The notes under the pieces are model-generated. The model saw only the letters and a list, made by a program, of their open reading frames with translations. It did not search any database and had not been told where the DNA came from. Source: Phycisphaerales bacterium (lineage in GTDB: Bacteria; Planctomycetota; Phycisphaerae; Phycisphaerales; SM1A02). From it: DNA of 34,591 bases. Of the stretch, positions 14,596 through 23,438 are shown piece after piece. The position numbers and the translations under genes are program-made. The first letter of the stretch is position 1, and the number at the start of each line of letters is the position of its first letter. The stretch is from the NCBI GenBank assembly GCA_013003065.1, contig JABDLI010000277.1, positions 1-34,591 of the forward strand. The letters are read 5' to 3'.

Positions 14596-17049
14596 ATGAG
14601 CACCCCGCCCGCGACCCCCCCGCCTGTCCCCCTTCCGGCAACCGCGGTGCGGTGGCGGTGCGATCCCTCGCAGCTGACGTTCGAGACCACGCGCGACGTC
14701 GAACCGGCTCGCGCCGTGGTCGGCCAGGACGCCGCCGTTGAAGCGCTTCGATTCGGTCTCGAACACCACGCGGCCGGCCAGAACATCTTCGTTCGGGGCC
14801 TCGTGGGCACGGGCCGGATGAGCCTGATCAGGCAGCTGCTCGAGCACATCGTTCCCGCTTGCCCCGTCGCGCCGGATCGCTGTTTCGTCCACAACTTCGA
14901 GCAACCCGATCGCCCCCGCCTGATCACGCTGCCACGCGGAACGGCCGAAGCGTTCGCGGAGCGGATGGATGAGGTCGTGGCCTTCATCGAGAAGGACCTC
15001 CACACCGCCCTGAGCTCCGAGTCCATCCAGGATCGCCAGGCTCGCCTCGAGCGTTCGTCCCAAGAGCGTGCCCACGCGATCATCGAACCCTTCGAGCAGG
15101 AGCTCGAGGCCGCGGGGCTTGCCTACGTGTCGATGCAGGCCGGCCCGGTCAACCAGGGCATCCTGCTCCCGCTGCACGAGGGCAAACCGACGCCGCCGGA
15201 GGAGTACGACCGCCTGCACGAAACCGGCGTCGTCTCGACCGAGGAGTACGAACGCGTCACCGCCAACCACGAGAAATACAGCCAGCGACTCCAGCAGATC
15301 ACGCAACAGGTGCTCGAGCAGCGGATCAAGGACGCGCGGGAGATTCGAATTCTCATTCAGGAAGAGGCGCGGACGGCGTTGCGCACCTTGACCAACCGCA
15401 TCGCCCGCGACTTCGACGTCGAGTCGGTGCGCACCTATCTCGACGAGGTCGTCGAGGACGTCGTCCAGGAGCGATTGGGAAGCCTCGGCGAGGTCAAGAG
15501 CTTCTCGCGTCTCTACCGGGTGAACGTCGTGCTCTGTCACGAGCCGGGGGATGCGTGCCCGATCGTCGTCGAGCACTCCCCCACCGTCTACAACCTGCTC
15601 GGGACGATCGACATCGAGATGACCGCCGGCGGCGCGCCGCGCTCCGACCACATGATGATCCGCGCCGGCTCCCTGTTGCGGTCCGACGGCGGGTATCTCA
15701 TCCTCGACTCCCGCGATGTCCTGTCGGAGCCGGCCGCGTGGCGGTTCCTGGTCCGGACGCTGCGGAACGACGAGCTGGAGATCGTCCCGCCGGAGCTGAG
15801 CTTCCCCTTCGGACGCCAGTCCATCAAGCCCGAGCCGATCGCGCTCAACATCAAGGTGATCATGATCGGCGAGGCCGACACCTACTACGTGCTCGACGAG
15901 CTTGATCCGGACTTTCGCCAGCTCTTCAAGGTGCTCGCCGATTTCGACAGCGAGATCCCGCGTGACGCCGAGGGCATCCACCACTACGCGGCGGTCGTGT
16001 CGCGTATCGCCGGGAAAGAGAACCTGCCGCCGTTCGACCGTTCGGCCGTCGCGGCGCTCGTCGAGCACGGGGCCCGGATCGCCTCGCGTCGCGGCAAGCT
16101 CACCGCTCGATTCAGCCGATTGGGCGACATCGTGCGGGAAGCGGCGTTCATCACACGCAAGGACGGTCGTGATCTGGTCACGGGCGCGGACGTGACCGAG
16201 ACGGTCCGTCGAACCAAGCGACGGGCCGACCTGCCGTCGCGGCGTTTTCGCGAGCTGCTCGCCGACGGCACGATCAAGGTCCTGACTTCGGGTCGGGTGG
16301 CCGGCCAGATCAACGGTCTCGCCGTGTTGCGGGCAGGACAGCTCACGTACGGCTTCCCGGCTCGCATCACCGCGACGTGCGGCGCCGGTTCCGCCGGCGT
16401 CGTGAACATCGAACGCGAAGCGAACCTCAGCGGGGCCATTCACACGAAGGGCTTCTACATCCTGAGCGGGCTTCTGCGGCATCTCCTGCCGACGCTGCAC
16501 CCGCTCGCGTTCGCCGCGTCCATCGCATTCGAGCAGAGCTACGGCGGGATCGACGGCGACTCCGCCTCCGGCGCGGAAATCTGCTGCCTGCTCAGCGCGT
16601 TGACCGGTGTCCCGATCCGTCAGGACATCGCGATGACCGGCGCTATCGATCAGGCCGGGCACATCATGGCGATCGGCGGCGCCAACGAGAAGATCGAGGG
16701 CTTTTTCGACACCTGCCAGGACGGCGGTCTGACCGGCACGCAGGGGGTCATCATCCCGGCCGCCAACGCGGGCGACCTGATGCTGCGAGCGGATGTCGTG
16801 GAGGCGTGTCGCGCTGGTCGCTTCCACGTCTGGGCAATCGATCGCGTTCACGACGCGCTCGAGCTCCTGACCGGCATGCCGACCGGCGAGCTCGACTCCG
16901 CCGGCGGCTATCCGCCGGGCACCCTGCTCCATCGGGCCATGACCCGAGCCCACGACTACTGGCGGCTCGCCTCCAAGGCCGTGGCCCCGGCCCCTGCCCC
17001 GCTCATCGCCGATCAGGCGAACACCGCCGGCGGCCCCGCTCCGACCTGA
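14596..17049 (+). CDS. Lon-family (LonB-like) ATP-dependent protease
   Basis: An 817-residue protease with an AAA_32-type ATPase domain, a helical insert at about 130-250, a LonB-like lid, and a C-terminal Lon peptidase domain. The serine-lysine dyad is S656 in D-G-D-S-A-S-G and K699 in A-N-E-K-I-E-G. The 43-residue spacing is the same as in E. coli Lon (S679/K722). The Walker A position reads G-L-V-G-T-G-R-M, with R74 where lysine is usual; I recall this substitution in several AAA_32 proteins, so it need not mean inactivity. Walker B is G-G-Y-L-I-L-D-S-R-D. There is no N-terminal LAN domain and no membrane segment. The start was set at 14596 (GGAG nine bases upstream); 14554 is equally possible and adds 14 residues. 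It follows the beta-CASP gene. The role is presumably turnover of damaged or regulatory proteins. Confidence 0.9.
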   Translation: MSTPPATPPPVPLPATAVRWRCDPSQLTFETTRDVEPARAVVGQDAAVEALRFGLEHHAAGQNIFVRGLVGTGRMSLIRQLLEHIVPACPVAPDRCFVHNFEQPDRPRLITLPRGTAEAFAERMDEVVAFIEKDLHTALSSESIQDRQARLERSSQERAHAIIEPFEQELEAAGLAYVSMQAGPVNQGILLPLHEGKPTPPEEYDRLHETGVVSTEEYERVTANHEKYSQRLQQITQQVLEQRIKDAREIRILIQEEARTALRTLTNRIARDFDVESVRTYLDEVVEDVVQERLGSLGEVKSFSRLYRVNVVLCHEPGDACPIVVEHSPTVYNLLGTIDIEMTAGGAPRSDHMMIRAGSLLRSDGGYLILDSRDVLSEPAAWRFLVRTLRNDELEIVPPELSFPFGRQSIKPEPIALNIKVIMIGEADTYYVLDELDPDFRQLFKVLADFDSEIPRDAEGIHHYAAVVSRIAGKENLPPFDRSAVAALVEHGARIASRRGKLTARFSRLGDIVREAAFITRKDGRDLVTGADVTETVRRTKRRADLPSRRFRELLADGTIKVLTSGRVAGQINGLAVLRAGQLTYGFPARITATCGAGSAGVVNIEREANLSGAIHTKGFYILSGLLRHLLPTLHPLAFAASIAFEQSYGGIDGDSASGAEICCLLSALTGVPIRQDIAMTGAIDQAGHIMAIGGANEKIEGFFDTCQDGGLTGTQGVIIPAANAGDLMLRADVVEACRAGRFHVWAIDRVHDALELLTGMPTGELDSAGGYPPGTLLHRAMTRAHDYWRLASKAVAPAPAPLIADQANTAGGPAPT

Positions 17050-17226
17050 CCCGGCGACGACGCCGAATCCGGCCGCGACCGGCCACAAATCACGCAGGAG
17101 CGGGGGATGACCACCGGCGAGGGCCGCGTACCATGGATGTCTCACCGTGGAGGGGCGGTACCGGTTCGCATTGACGGGCCCCCGATGCCCTCCGAGTCAT
17201 TCCACTGACCTTCAGGAACCACCCCC

Positions 17227-18873
17227 ATGCGACTCTCACGCTCTCAGACGATGTCGAGGACCGTTTTCGGCCTCCTCGCGGCCGGCGTCCTCGCCCTCGT
17301 GGTCTCGCCCGCGCTCGCTCAGGACGGTGGCCGTCGCGGCCAGCGTCAACGCGGCGGTATGGGCGGCTTCGGCGGCTTCGCCCGCATGCTCGAGCCTGAC
17401 TTCCTGCGTCGGGACCTCACGATGATCACCGACACCTTCGACCTCGACGAGGATCAACGGCCGATCGCCGAGACCATCCTCTTCGACTACGAGTCGGGTT
17501 TCAGCGAAGCCTCCGAGGCGATGCGTGCCCGCTTCTCCGAGCTGCGTCCGGGCAGCAACCAAACGGACGAACAGCGACAGCAGCGTCGGGAGGTCTTCAC
17601 CGAGTTCCGCGACATCCGAAACGCCAACCGCGAGCTTCGTCAGCAGCTCGAAGCGGCGGAGGGTGACGAGGCGCGTCGGGCGGAGCTCGAGGCGAACGCG
17701 GAAGCGTTGCGAGCAAAGATGGACGTGCTCCGCGAGAAGATGACCGAGATGCGTCCCCGCATGCCGCAGGGTGAAGAGCTTGCCGATCTCCAGGACGCGA
17801 TGCGTGGGATGGCGCTCGAGTGGCGGCAGACACGCGCGCAGCTCCGGTCGCAGTTCCTGAACAACCTCCAAGCGATCCTGGCCGAGACCCAACAGGCCAA
17901 GTTCCCCGCGTTCGAGCAGATGCACCGCCGCGAGAAGGCGTTGCCGCACGGGCGTCTCGCGGGCGAACGGGTGAGCCTCTTCCACGTCCTCGAGGACGTC
18001 GACCTGGAGCCCACCGGCCGCCTCGAAGAGGTCATGTCGGCCTACGCCGGCGCGCTCGACGCGGCGATCGTGGCCCGCGACCGAGCGTTGGAGAGCCAGC
18101 AGCTCGACATGATGTCGGCCTTCATGAACCGCGAAATGGACCGCGTCGTCAACCTGATGCGAACCGAGGCAGACGCCCGGGTTGCGGTGCGCAACGTCAA
18201 CGACCAGTACGTCGACATCGTTGCGAGCACGCTCGCCGCCGATGAGACGACGGCCGGACGGGTGTCGCCGTTCCGCATCGCCTACCAGCGTCGCGCGTTC
18301 CCCCGGGTCTTCCGGACCACGTCGACCGAGCGGGCGTTCGAAGCGGCCAAGACCATCGAAGACGTCTCCGACGAGAGCCTGATGGCCCTCATCTCGATGG
18401 AAGAGGGATACCTCAGCGAGCTCGAGTCGATCAACCGCGAGCTGGTGCAGGTCACGCGTGACTACGAACCCGATCAGGCCGCCGAGCGCATGGCCCGCCG
18501 TGCGGACCGCTTCCGCCAGAGCGGCGGCGAGCGTGGAGCCTTTGGCTTCGGCCGTGGCGGCGACACGCCGCCCGATCCGATCGAGACCGCGTACCAGAAG
18601 CGAACCGAGCTCGACAAGCGGTACCGCAGCGAGATCGAACTCCTGCTCACGCCCGAGCAGATCGCCGAGCTGCCCCCGCCGCCCCGCGAGCGACGTCAAC
18701 GCGCCCAGCGTGGTGGTGGCGGTGGCGACGACACCGAGCGGCGTCAGCGGATGATCCAGCGATTCGACACCAACGGCGACGGACAGCTGTCCGAGTCGGA
18801 GATCCGCGCTGCCCGCGAGGGCCGGCGTGGTCGTGACGACGGCGGGCGACGCCAGGGGCGCGGCGACCGCTGA
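17227..18873 (+). CDS. Secreted helical/coiled-coil protein with C-terminal EF-hand
   Basis: A 548-residue exported protein. Residues 1-31 form a signal peptide ending in S-P-A-L-A-Q. After a short Gly/Arg-rich stretch come long charged helices rich in Glu, Arg and Gln (about 60-440), with two likely coiled-coil stretches near 110-190 and 400-440. The tail is Gly/Arg-rich and includes a canonical EF-hand loop D514 to E525 (D-x-N-x-D-G-Q-x-S-x-x-E). I do not recognise a named family; similar secreted EF-hand proteins with long helices are common in planctomycetes. It is followed by a strong terminator, and the 177-bp spacer before it holds no convincing gene, so it is probably monocistronic. 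Calcium binding at the tail is a reasonable inference; the rest of the function is unknown. Confidence 0.85.
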   Translation: MRLSRSQTMSRTVFGLLAAGVLALVVSPALAQDGGRRGQRQRGGMGGFGGFARMLEPDFLRRDLTMITDTFDLDEDQRPIAETILFDYESGFSEASEAMRARFSELRPGSNQTDEQRQQRREVFTEFRDIRNANRELRQQLEAAEGDEARRAELEANAEALRAKMDVLREKMTEMRPRMPQGEELADLQDAMRGMALEWRQTRAQLRSQFLNNLQAILAETQQAKFPAFEQMHRREKALPHGRLAGERVSLFHVLEDVDLEPTGRLEEVMSAYAGALDAAIVARDRALESQQLDMMSAFMNREMDRVVNLMRTEADARVAVRNVNDQYVDIVASTLAADETTAGRVSPFRIAYQRRAFPRVFRTTSTERAFEAAKTIEDVSDESLMALISMEEGYLSELESINRELVQVTRDYEPDQAAERMARRADRFRQSGGERGAFGFGRGGDTPPDPIETAYQKRTELDKRYRSEIELLLTPEQIAELPPPPRERRQRAQRGGGGGDDTERRQRMIQRFDTNGDGQLSESEIRAAREGRRGRDDGGRRQGRGDR

Positions 18874-18898
18874 GCGCACAAAGCGTTTTCTCGAGGGG

Positions 18899-18931
18899 AC
18901 GGGCGGCCGATCGGCCGCCCGTTTTTCTTTT
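18899..18931 (+). terminator. Intrinsic terminator after the EF-hand protein gene
   Basis: A perfect 24-base palindrome (18899-18922) that folds to a roughly 10-bp G+C stem with a GATC loop is followed at once by TTTTTCTTTT. It sits 25 bp after the stop. Confidence 0.9.
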
Positions 18932-18948
18932 GGGAGGAGACTCGAGGG

Positions 18949-19710
18949 TTACGACTTTCGCGCGTGGCTCAGCTCGATGACGTCGCCTGCGTGCAGCCGC
19001 CGAATGTCGGTGCACGCCGGGTCGAAGTCATCGGGCAGGTGAATCAAACGCATCCGGCGTCTGAGCTCGGCCGGCAACGCGTTGAGAGACTCGATCGGCG
19101 TGTGCGCGATGCCGCGGTTGCTCTCGTGAACGATCACGTCGGCGTCCGACAGGAACTCGATGTGCGCTTCTTCGTACGGCGTGTCCCCGGACCAGGCGAG
19201 GCCGCCGTCGTCGTCCGTGATCATGACCCCGATCGTGGGGATCGGGTGGCGGGTCGTGCGGGCGGTGACCGTCACGCCGGCGATGGTCGCCTCCACGCCC
19301 GGCGTCAGAATCCGGACGTCGAAGTAGTCGTCCAGTCGCGAGTCACGCTCCTCCCCGAGCGGCGCCTGCATCGCCGGCGCCAAACGCTCCCAGAGACGCG
19401 CCGCGACGTCCGCCGTCACGTGAAGCCGGGGCCGCGGCACGGTGGGGCTCGTCAGCCGCGCGATGCGGCGGGCGAAGCCGAACGACTCGAGGCCGTTGCA
19501 GTGGTCGCCGTGCAGATGCGTCACGATGATGTCGTCGATCCTCGACGCATCGACCGGCCAGCCCGCCCGGGTGGCCGCTTCGTGGAGCGCGCGGTGAATC
19601 AGATCAGGACAGTCGATCAGCAGGAAGCCCGAGGCCGTCTCGAGGAGTCCGCTCGAGCCGAATCCGACCCGGGTGAAGGCGTCGCCGACACCGATGATGA
19701 GCAGCCGCAT
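18949..19710 (-). CDS. MBL-fold hydrolase (RNase Z-like)
   Basis: A 253-residue metallo-beta-lactamase-fold enzyme. The zinc motif is T-H-L-H-G-D-H (H65, H67, D69, H70), with A-W-S-G-D-T-P-Y (aspartate ligand) and V-H-E-S-N further on, an order like that of RNase Z and related phosphodiesterases. It lacks the beta-CASP insert of the protein at 13125. Whether it processes tRNA ends or acts on a small molecule cannot be decided. The start was set at the ATG of M-R-L-L-I-I-G (19710) because the fold begins there; an in-frame extension of 59 residues is arginine-rich and runs into the divergent NfeD-like gene, so it is unlikely. Confidence 0.85.
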   Translation of the reverse strand: MRLLIIGVGDAFTRVGFGSSGLLETASGFLLIDCPDLIHRALHEAATRAGWPVDASRIDDIIVTHLHGDHCNGLESFGFARRIARLTSPTVPRPRLHVTADVAARLWERLAPAMQAPLGEERDSRLDDYFDVRILTPGVEATIAGVTVTARTTRHPIPTIGVMITDDDGGLAWSGDTPYEEAHIEFLSDADVIVHESNRGIAHTPIESLNALPAELRRRMRLIHLPDDFDPACTDIRRLHAGDVIELSHARKS

Positions 19711-19840
19711 CGGGCGCATGCTACCCGCGCATCGCCGGTTCCGCCGGGATTTTGCGGGCAGGGAGGCGGGTGTCGGCCGGTGGCGGCCTCGCGCCCGGAC
19801 CACGGCGAGCCGGCTCCTTCGTGTCCGACGCGGCCGGGAA

Positions 19841-19854
19841 GGGGACATGTCCCC
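19841..19854. promoter_or_regulatory. Perfect 14-bp palindrome upstream of the NfeD/flotillin pair
   Basis: GGGGACATGTCCCC lies in the 194-bp divergent spacer, 51 bp before the NfeD-like start. Its symmetry suits a dimeric regulator, but in GC-rich DNA such short palindromes also arise by chance. Confidence 0.3.
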
Positions 19855-19904
19855 CGCGTCGCGGTGCCCCATGATGTATGGCGTCAAGAAAGCGAGATGT
19901 CACC

Positions 19905-20483
19905 ATGATCGACACACTCTTCAGCCAACACGCTCTGTTCTTCTCGATCCCCGCCCTTCTCGGAAGCGTCGTCTTCCTGATGAAGCTGGCGCTGATGACC
20001 CTCGGCGCCGACGCCGATGTGGACACCGACGTGGACCTCGACCTCGGTGACGCAGCCGCGGCCACCGACTCCGACGCGGCCTTCACGCTGCTCTCGATCC
20101 AGTCGATCGCCGCGTTTCTGATGGGCTTTGGCTGGGGCGGTCTCGGTGGCGTCGTCGGTCTCGACTGGACGCTCGCCCCCAGCGTTCTCCTCGGCGTCGG
20201 ATGCGGTGCCGGCCTCATGTGGCTGCTCGGTCTCATGCTCAAGGCCATCTACGACCTGCAGGAGAGCGGCAACGTGCACATCGACGACGCGACCGGTCAC
20301 GCGGGCACGGTCTACGCCAGCATCCCCCCCCACGGCGGTGGTCACGGCCAGGTTCGCGTCGTGATCCGAGATCACGCCCGGATCTACGAGGCGATCACCA
20401 ACGGCGAAGCACTGCCGACGAACACGCCCGTTCAGGTCACGGACGTGGGGCCGGGACGCACGCTCGTCGTCCAGCCCGTCTGA
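19905..20483 (+). CDS. NfeD-like (YuaF-type) membrane protein
   Basis: A 192-residue membrane protein. Hydrophobic segments lie at about 7-30, 60-82 and 86-112, separated by a very acidic loop rich in Asp-Val-Asp (about 32-55). The C-terminal 75 residues form an OB-fold-like domain with G-H-A-G-T-V-Y, V-R-V-V-I-R-D and the closing P-G-R-T-L-V-V. This layout matches the short NfeD relatives (YuaF of Bacillus) encoded next to flotillins, which act in membrane organisation. The start was set at 19905 since the membrane segment begins there; an upstream ATG at 19878 lacks a Shine-Dalgarno. It is 76 bp before the flotillin gene on the same strand. Confidence 0.8.
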   Translation: MIDTLFSQHALFFSIPALLGSVVFLMKLALMTLGADADVDTDVDLDLGDAAAATDSDAAFTLLSIQSIAAFLMGFGWGGLGGVVGLDWTLAPSVLLGVGCGAGLMWLLGLMLKAIYDLQESGNVHIDDATGHAGTVYASIPPHGGGHGQVRVVIRDHARIYEAITNGEALPTNTPVQVTDVGPGRTLVVQPV

Positions 20484-20559
20484 CTTGCCACCTTCTCCCG
20501 CTTCATGCGGTTCACCGTCCGTTGCTCACCGTCCTCTTCCGGGATAGGGAGGTCCTCTC

Positions 20560-22053
20560 ATGTCGACTCATCTGCTTGCCGCCAACCCACTCATCTGGAC
20601 GGGACTCGTTGCCGCCGTCGCGCTCATGCTCGTGTTCGGGATCGCGTTCATCGCCACCCGGTACAAGCGGTGCCCGAGCAACCGGATCCTCGTCGTCTAC
20701 GGACGCGTCGGCGGCGCCCGCGCCGCGAAGTGCTGTCACGGTGGCGGCGCGTTCGTCCTGCCGCTCATCCAGGACTATGCGTTTCTCGGCCTGGAGCCGC
20801 TCGTCATCGACATTCCGCTCGAAGGGGCGTTGTCGCTCAACAACATCCGGGTCAACGTGCCGGCCACCTTCACCGTCGGTGTCTCCACCGATCCCGTGCT
20901 CATGAACGCAGCGGCCGAGCGTCTGCTGATGCTCGACGAGAAGAAGATCCGCGATCAGGCCCAGGACATCATTCTCGGCCAGCTGCGTCTCGTGATCGCC
21001 ACCCTTTCGATCGAGGAGATCAACAAGGACCGCGAAAAGTTCATGTCGCTCATCAACGAGAACGTGACCCAGGAGATCAACAAGATCGGTCTCGCGTTGA
21101 TCAACGTGAACGTGCGGGACATCACCGACGAAAGCGGCTACATCGTCGCAATCGGCCAGCGGGCCGCCGCCGAGGCGATCAACCGCGCCAAGGTCGAAGT
21201 GGCCGAGCAGGATCGCGACGGCTCCGTCGGCGAAGCAATGGCCCAACGCGAGATGCGCGTCACCGTGGCCGAACGCGAAGCCGAGACCGTCACCGGGCGG
21301 AAACGCGCCGAACAGGAGCAACGCATTCAGGTTGCCGACGCTGAATCCGTCGCGGTCGACGGCGAGAACACGGCCCGCGCCACCATCGCCGAATCCAACG
21401 CGAAGCTGGCCGAGATCGAGGCCGAAGCCGAGCGGCAGGCCGAGGTTGCCCGGTCCCGCGCCGCCGAGGCGATCTTCGAAGCCCAGCGGGAGCAGGAGCT
21501 CGCGCGTCTGAGCAAGGAAGAGCTCGCCGCCCAGGAGATCGAGAAGCAACGCATCGAGATCGCCGCCGAGGCGGAGGCCGAGCGTCAGCGTCGGGAGGCG
21601 CGAGGCGAGGCCGACGCGATCCTCGCGCGGTTCGAGGCGGAGGCGGCCGGGCTTCGCAAGGTGCTTCAGGCCAAGGCCGACGGATACCGCGAGCTGGTGG
21701 AGGCGTGCCGGTCGAATCCGGAGATCGCGCCCACCCTGCTGATGATCGAGCAGCTTCCGACGCTCGTCGCCGAGCAGGTCAAGGCGATCCAGAACCTCAA
21801 GATCGACAAGATCACGGTGTGGGATTCGGGCGCCGGCGGGGGCGAGGGACGTCGCGGCGCGACGGCAGGATTCCTCTCGGGGCTGATCGGATCGCTGCCC
21901 GCCATGCACGAGCTCGCCGATCAGGCGGGCATCGAGCTGCCGACCGTGCTCGGCCGGCTGCATGAAGCCGACCCCTCGACGCTGACGCGTTCCAACGGCC
22001 GCGTTCCCCATGAGCCGATCGAGGACGACAGCGACGCCGGGTCCGCCGCGTAG
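20560..22053 (+). CDS. Flotillin-like SPFH-domain protein
   Basis: A 497-residue membrane-anchored protein. One hydrophobic segment (about 12-33) precedes an SPFH/band-7 domain (about 35-200; Y-K-R-C-P-S-N-R-I-L-V-V-Y-G at its start). Residues 200-400 form a long Ala/Glu-rich coiled coil with the A-E-A repeats typical of flotillins. The tail (about 400-497) is Gly-rich and acidic. Flotillins scaffold membrane microdomains. AGGGAGG lies seven bases before the ATG. The preceding NfeD-like gene is the usual partner, so the pair is probably one operon (YuaF-YuaG type), ended by the strong terminator at 22086. Confidence 0.9.
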   Translation: MSTHLLAANPLIWTGLVAAVALMLVFGIAFIATRYKRCPSNRILVVYGRVGGARAAKCCHGGGAFVLPLIQDYAFLGLEPLVIDIPLEGALSLNNIRVNVPATFTVGVSTDPVLMNAAAERLLMLDEKKIRDQAQDIILGQLRLVIATLSIEEINKDREKFMSLINENVTQEINKIGLALINVNVRDITDESGYIVAIGQRAAAEAINRAKVEVAEQDRDGSVGEAMAQREMRVTVAEREAETVTGRKRAEQEQRIQVADAESVAVDGENTARATIAESNAKLAEIEAEAERQAEVARSRAAEAIFEAQREQELARLSKEELAAQEIEKQRIEIAAEAEAERQRREARGEADAILARFEAEAAGLRKVLQAKADGYRELVEACRSNPEIAPTLLMIEQLPTLVAEQVKAIQNLKIDKITVWDSGAGGGEGRRGATAGFLSGLIGSLPAMHELADQAGIELPTVLGRLHEADPSTLTRSNGRVPHEPIEDDSDAGSAA

Positions 22054-22085
22054 GGCCCGAGGTCGCCGGGCACGCCGTAGAATGC

Positions 22086-22130
22086 GCGGCGGGTGGAGCA
22101 GCGTCGTTCCACCCGCCGCTTTTTTTCTTT
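22086..22130 (+). terminator. Intrinsic terminator of the NfeD/flotillin operon
   Basis: A perfect 12-bp stem (22086-22097 with 22108-22119), a 10-base loop and an uninterrupted run of seven T, then CTTT. It lies 33 bp after the flotillin stop. Confidence 0.92.
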
Positions 22131-22148
22131 CCCGCTGCGGACCTTCCG

Positions 22149-22724
22149 ATGGCCTACATCCGAACGATCGAGCCCGACGACGCGACGCCGGAGCTGGCCG
22201 AGCTGTACCGCCGCGTCGCCAACCGGGATGGCACGATCGACAACGTGATGCGGATCCACGGGCTCAACCCGGAGTCGCTGCGCACCCACTTCGACATGTA
22301 CGCCGCGGCGTTGCACCGACCTTCGCCCCTCACGCGAGTCGAGCGGGAGATGGTGGCCGTCGTCATCAGCCGCCTGAACGGCTGCACGTACTGCCTCCGT
22401 CACCACGGGGCCGGTCTCAAGACGCTCATCGGCAAGGAGCGGCACCGGGATGCGGACTGCCTGGCCACCGGACGCCTGGTCGATCTTCCGAAGCGCGAGG
22501 CTGCCATCGTCGCCTACGCCACGAAGCTGACGACGAACCCGCAGGCGATGGATCCGACGGACGTCGCGACGCTGCGAGCCGCCGGCCTCGACGATCGCGC
22601 GATCCTCGATCTTGCGCAGATCATCGGCTACTTCAACTACGTGAATCGCATCGTCCTCGGTCTGGGTGTCCAGGAGGAGGGCGGTGAGTTCCAGATCGGG
22701 CAGGGGCCGGCGAATGCGGGATGA
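22149..22724 (+). CDS. AhpD-like peroxidase-related protein
   Basis: A 191-residue cytoplasmic protein of the carboxymuconolactone decarboxylase/AhpD fold. The redox signature is E67 in R-E-M-V-A-V-V-I-S, then C79-T-Y-C82-L-R-H-H86, the E-x(n)-C-x-x-C-x-x-x-H pattern of AhpD-type alkylhydroperoxidases. Overall length and the first 60 residues match the peroxidase-related enzyme family TIGR01926. Members reduce peroxides or act as disulfide carriers; the electron donor here is unknown. It starts 19 bp after the flotillin terminator and converges on the lipoprotein gene at 22762, so it is probably transcribed alone. Confidence 0.88.
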   Translation: MAYIRTIEPDDATPELAELYRRVANRDGTIDNVMRIHGLNPESLRTHFDMYAAALHRPSPLTRVEREMVAVVISRLNGCTYCLRHHGAGLKTLIGKERHRDADCLATGRLVDLPKREAAIVAYATKLTTNPQAMDPTDVATLRAAGLDDRAILDLAQIIGYFNYVNRIVLGLGVQEEGGEFQIGQGPANAG

Positions 22725-22761
22725 TGCGGGGTAGACTCGCCGATCCGGGGCCGTCGGAGTT

Positions 22762-23325
22762 CTAGGGTCGCAGCCGCCGCAACACCGCCCGGAATTCTTC
22801 GGCCGAGATGATCAACTCGTCCCCGGCGATGCCGAACTCGGCGTTGACGAGATAACCGGCCCGGTTGATGATGAGCGTGCGTCCGACGACGCGGTAGCGT
22901 TCGTTCATGATGTCGACCTCACCGTCGGGACGCGTCGTCGTGGTGATGACACGGCCATCCCGCCGGAACTCGAGGATCTTCGACACGTAGGGATCGCCCA
23001 CCCCCACCGGCGCCAAGCTCACTGTCTTCCACCGGGTGCCCCCGAGCACGCCGACCTCGGAATGGGCGTAGTGCATTGACCGGGTCGATGCGCTCATGGA
23101 TCGGGCGCGCTGCTTGTCTTCCTCGTTCCCGATGATGAAGCCGACGCCCGCGCCGATTGCGGTCCCCAGCAGCGTCGCCTCGGTGTTCCCCCCGATCGCC
23201 TGGCCGGCCAGGGCGCCGACACCCGAGCCGATCAGACCGCCCGTTTGGGCACTGCTCTGGCATCCGAGAACCGCGATGATCGCGAAGAGGCCCGCGGCCG
23301 TCCGGAGAGTGCGTCGCGTCTTCAT
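22762..23325 (-). CDS. Glycine-zipper lipoprotein
   Basis: A 187-residue envelope protein. A hydrophobic leader ends in A-V-L-G-C22, a lipobox, so it is probably lipid-anchored. Residues 29-66 form a glycine zipper (G-G-L-I-G-S-G-V-G-A-L-A-G, then G-T-A-I-G-A-G-V-G-F-I-I-G), a pattern seen in outer-membrane stabilising lipoproteins. The C-terminal 100 residues look like a small beta-rich domain (I-L-E-F-R-R-D-G-R-V, E-V-D-I-M-N-E-R-Y-R-V) without a family I can name. It is divergent from the sulfatase with about 110 bp between starts. Confidence 0.8.
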   Translation of the reverse strand: MKTRRTLRTAAGLFAIIAVLGCQSSAQTGGLIGSGVGALAGQAIGGNTEATLLGTAIGAGVGFIIGNEEDKQRARSMSASTRSMHYAHSEVGVLGGTRWKTVSLAPVGVGDPYVSKILEFRRDGRVITTTTRPDGEVDIMNERYRVVGRTLIINRAGYLVNAEFGIAGDELIISAEEFRAVLRRLRP

Positions 23326-23438
23326 GTCGTCTTCCTTCCCACGAATCCCGGCGACGACTGTCGCGCGGCGGCTCGCGGGTCCGGAATTCTATGCCGCTCC
23401 GCGCGAAGCTGATCCCGTCCGCGGTAGACTTCGCTTCC

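Noticed and set aside
13167-15083. Long open frame of 638 codons on the minus strand
   Set aside because: It is antisense to the beta-CASP and Lon-like genes, whose motifs are clear; GC-rich codon bias keeps the opposite strand free of stops. Its translation shows no domain.
14593-17145. Open frame of 850 codons on the minus strand
   Set aside because: Exactly antisense to the Lon-like protease gene; the translation is Arg/Gly/Asp-rich without motifs.
17107-17208. 33-codon frame with AGGAG upstream in the spacer before the EF-hand protein
   Set aside because: The ribosome site is acceptable, but the peptide has no recognisable pattern and the spacer composition is ordinary; too little support to call a gene.
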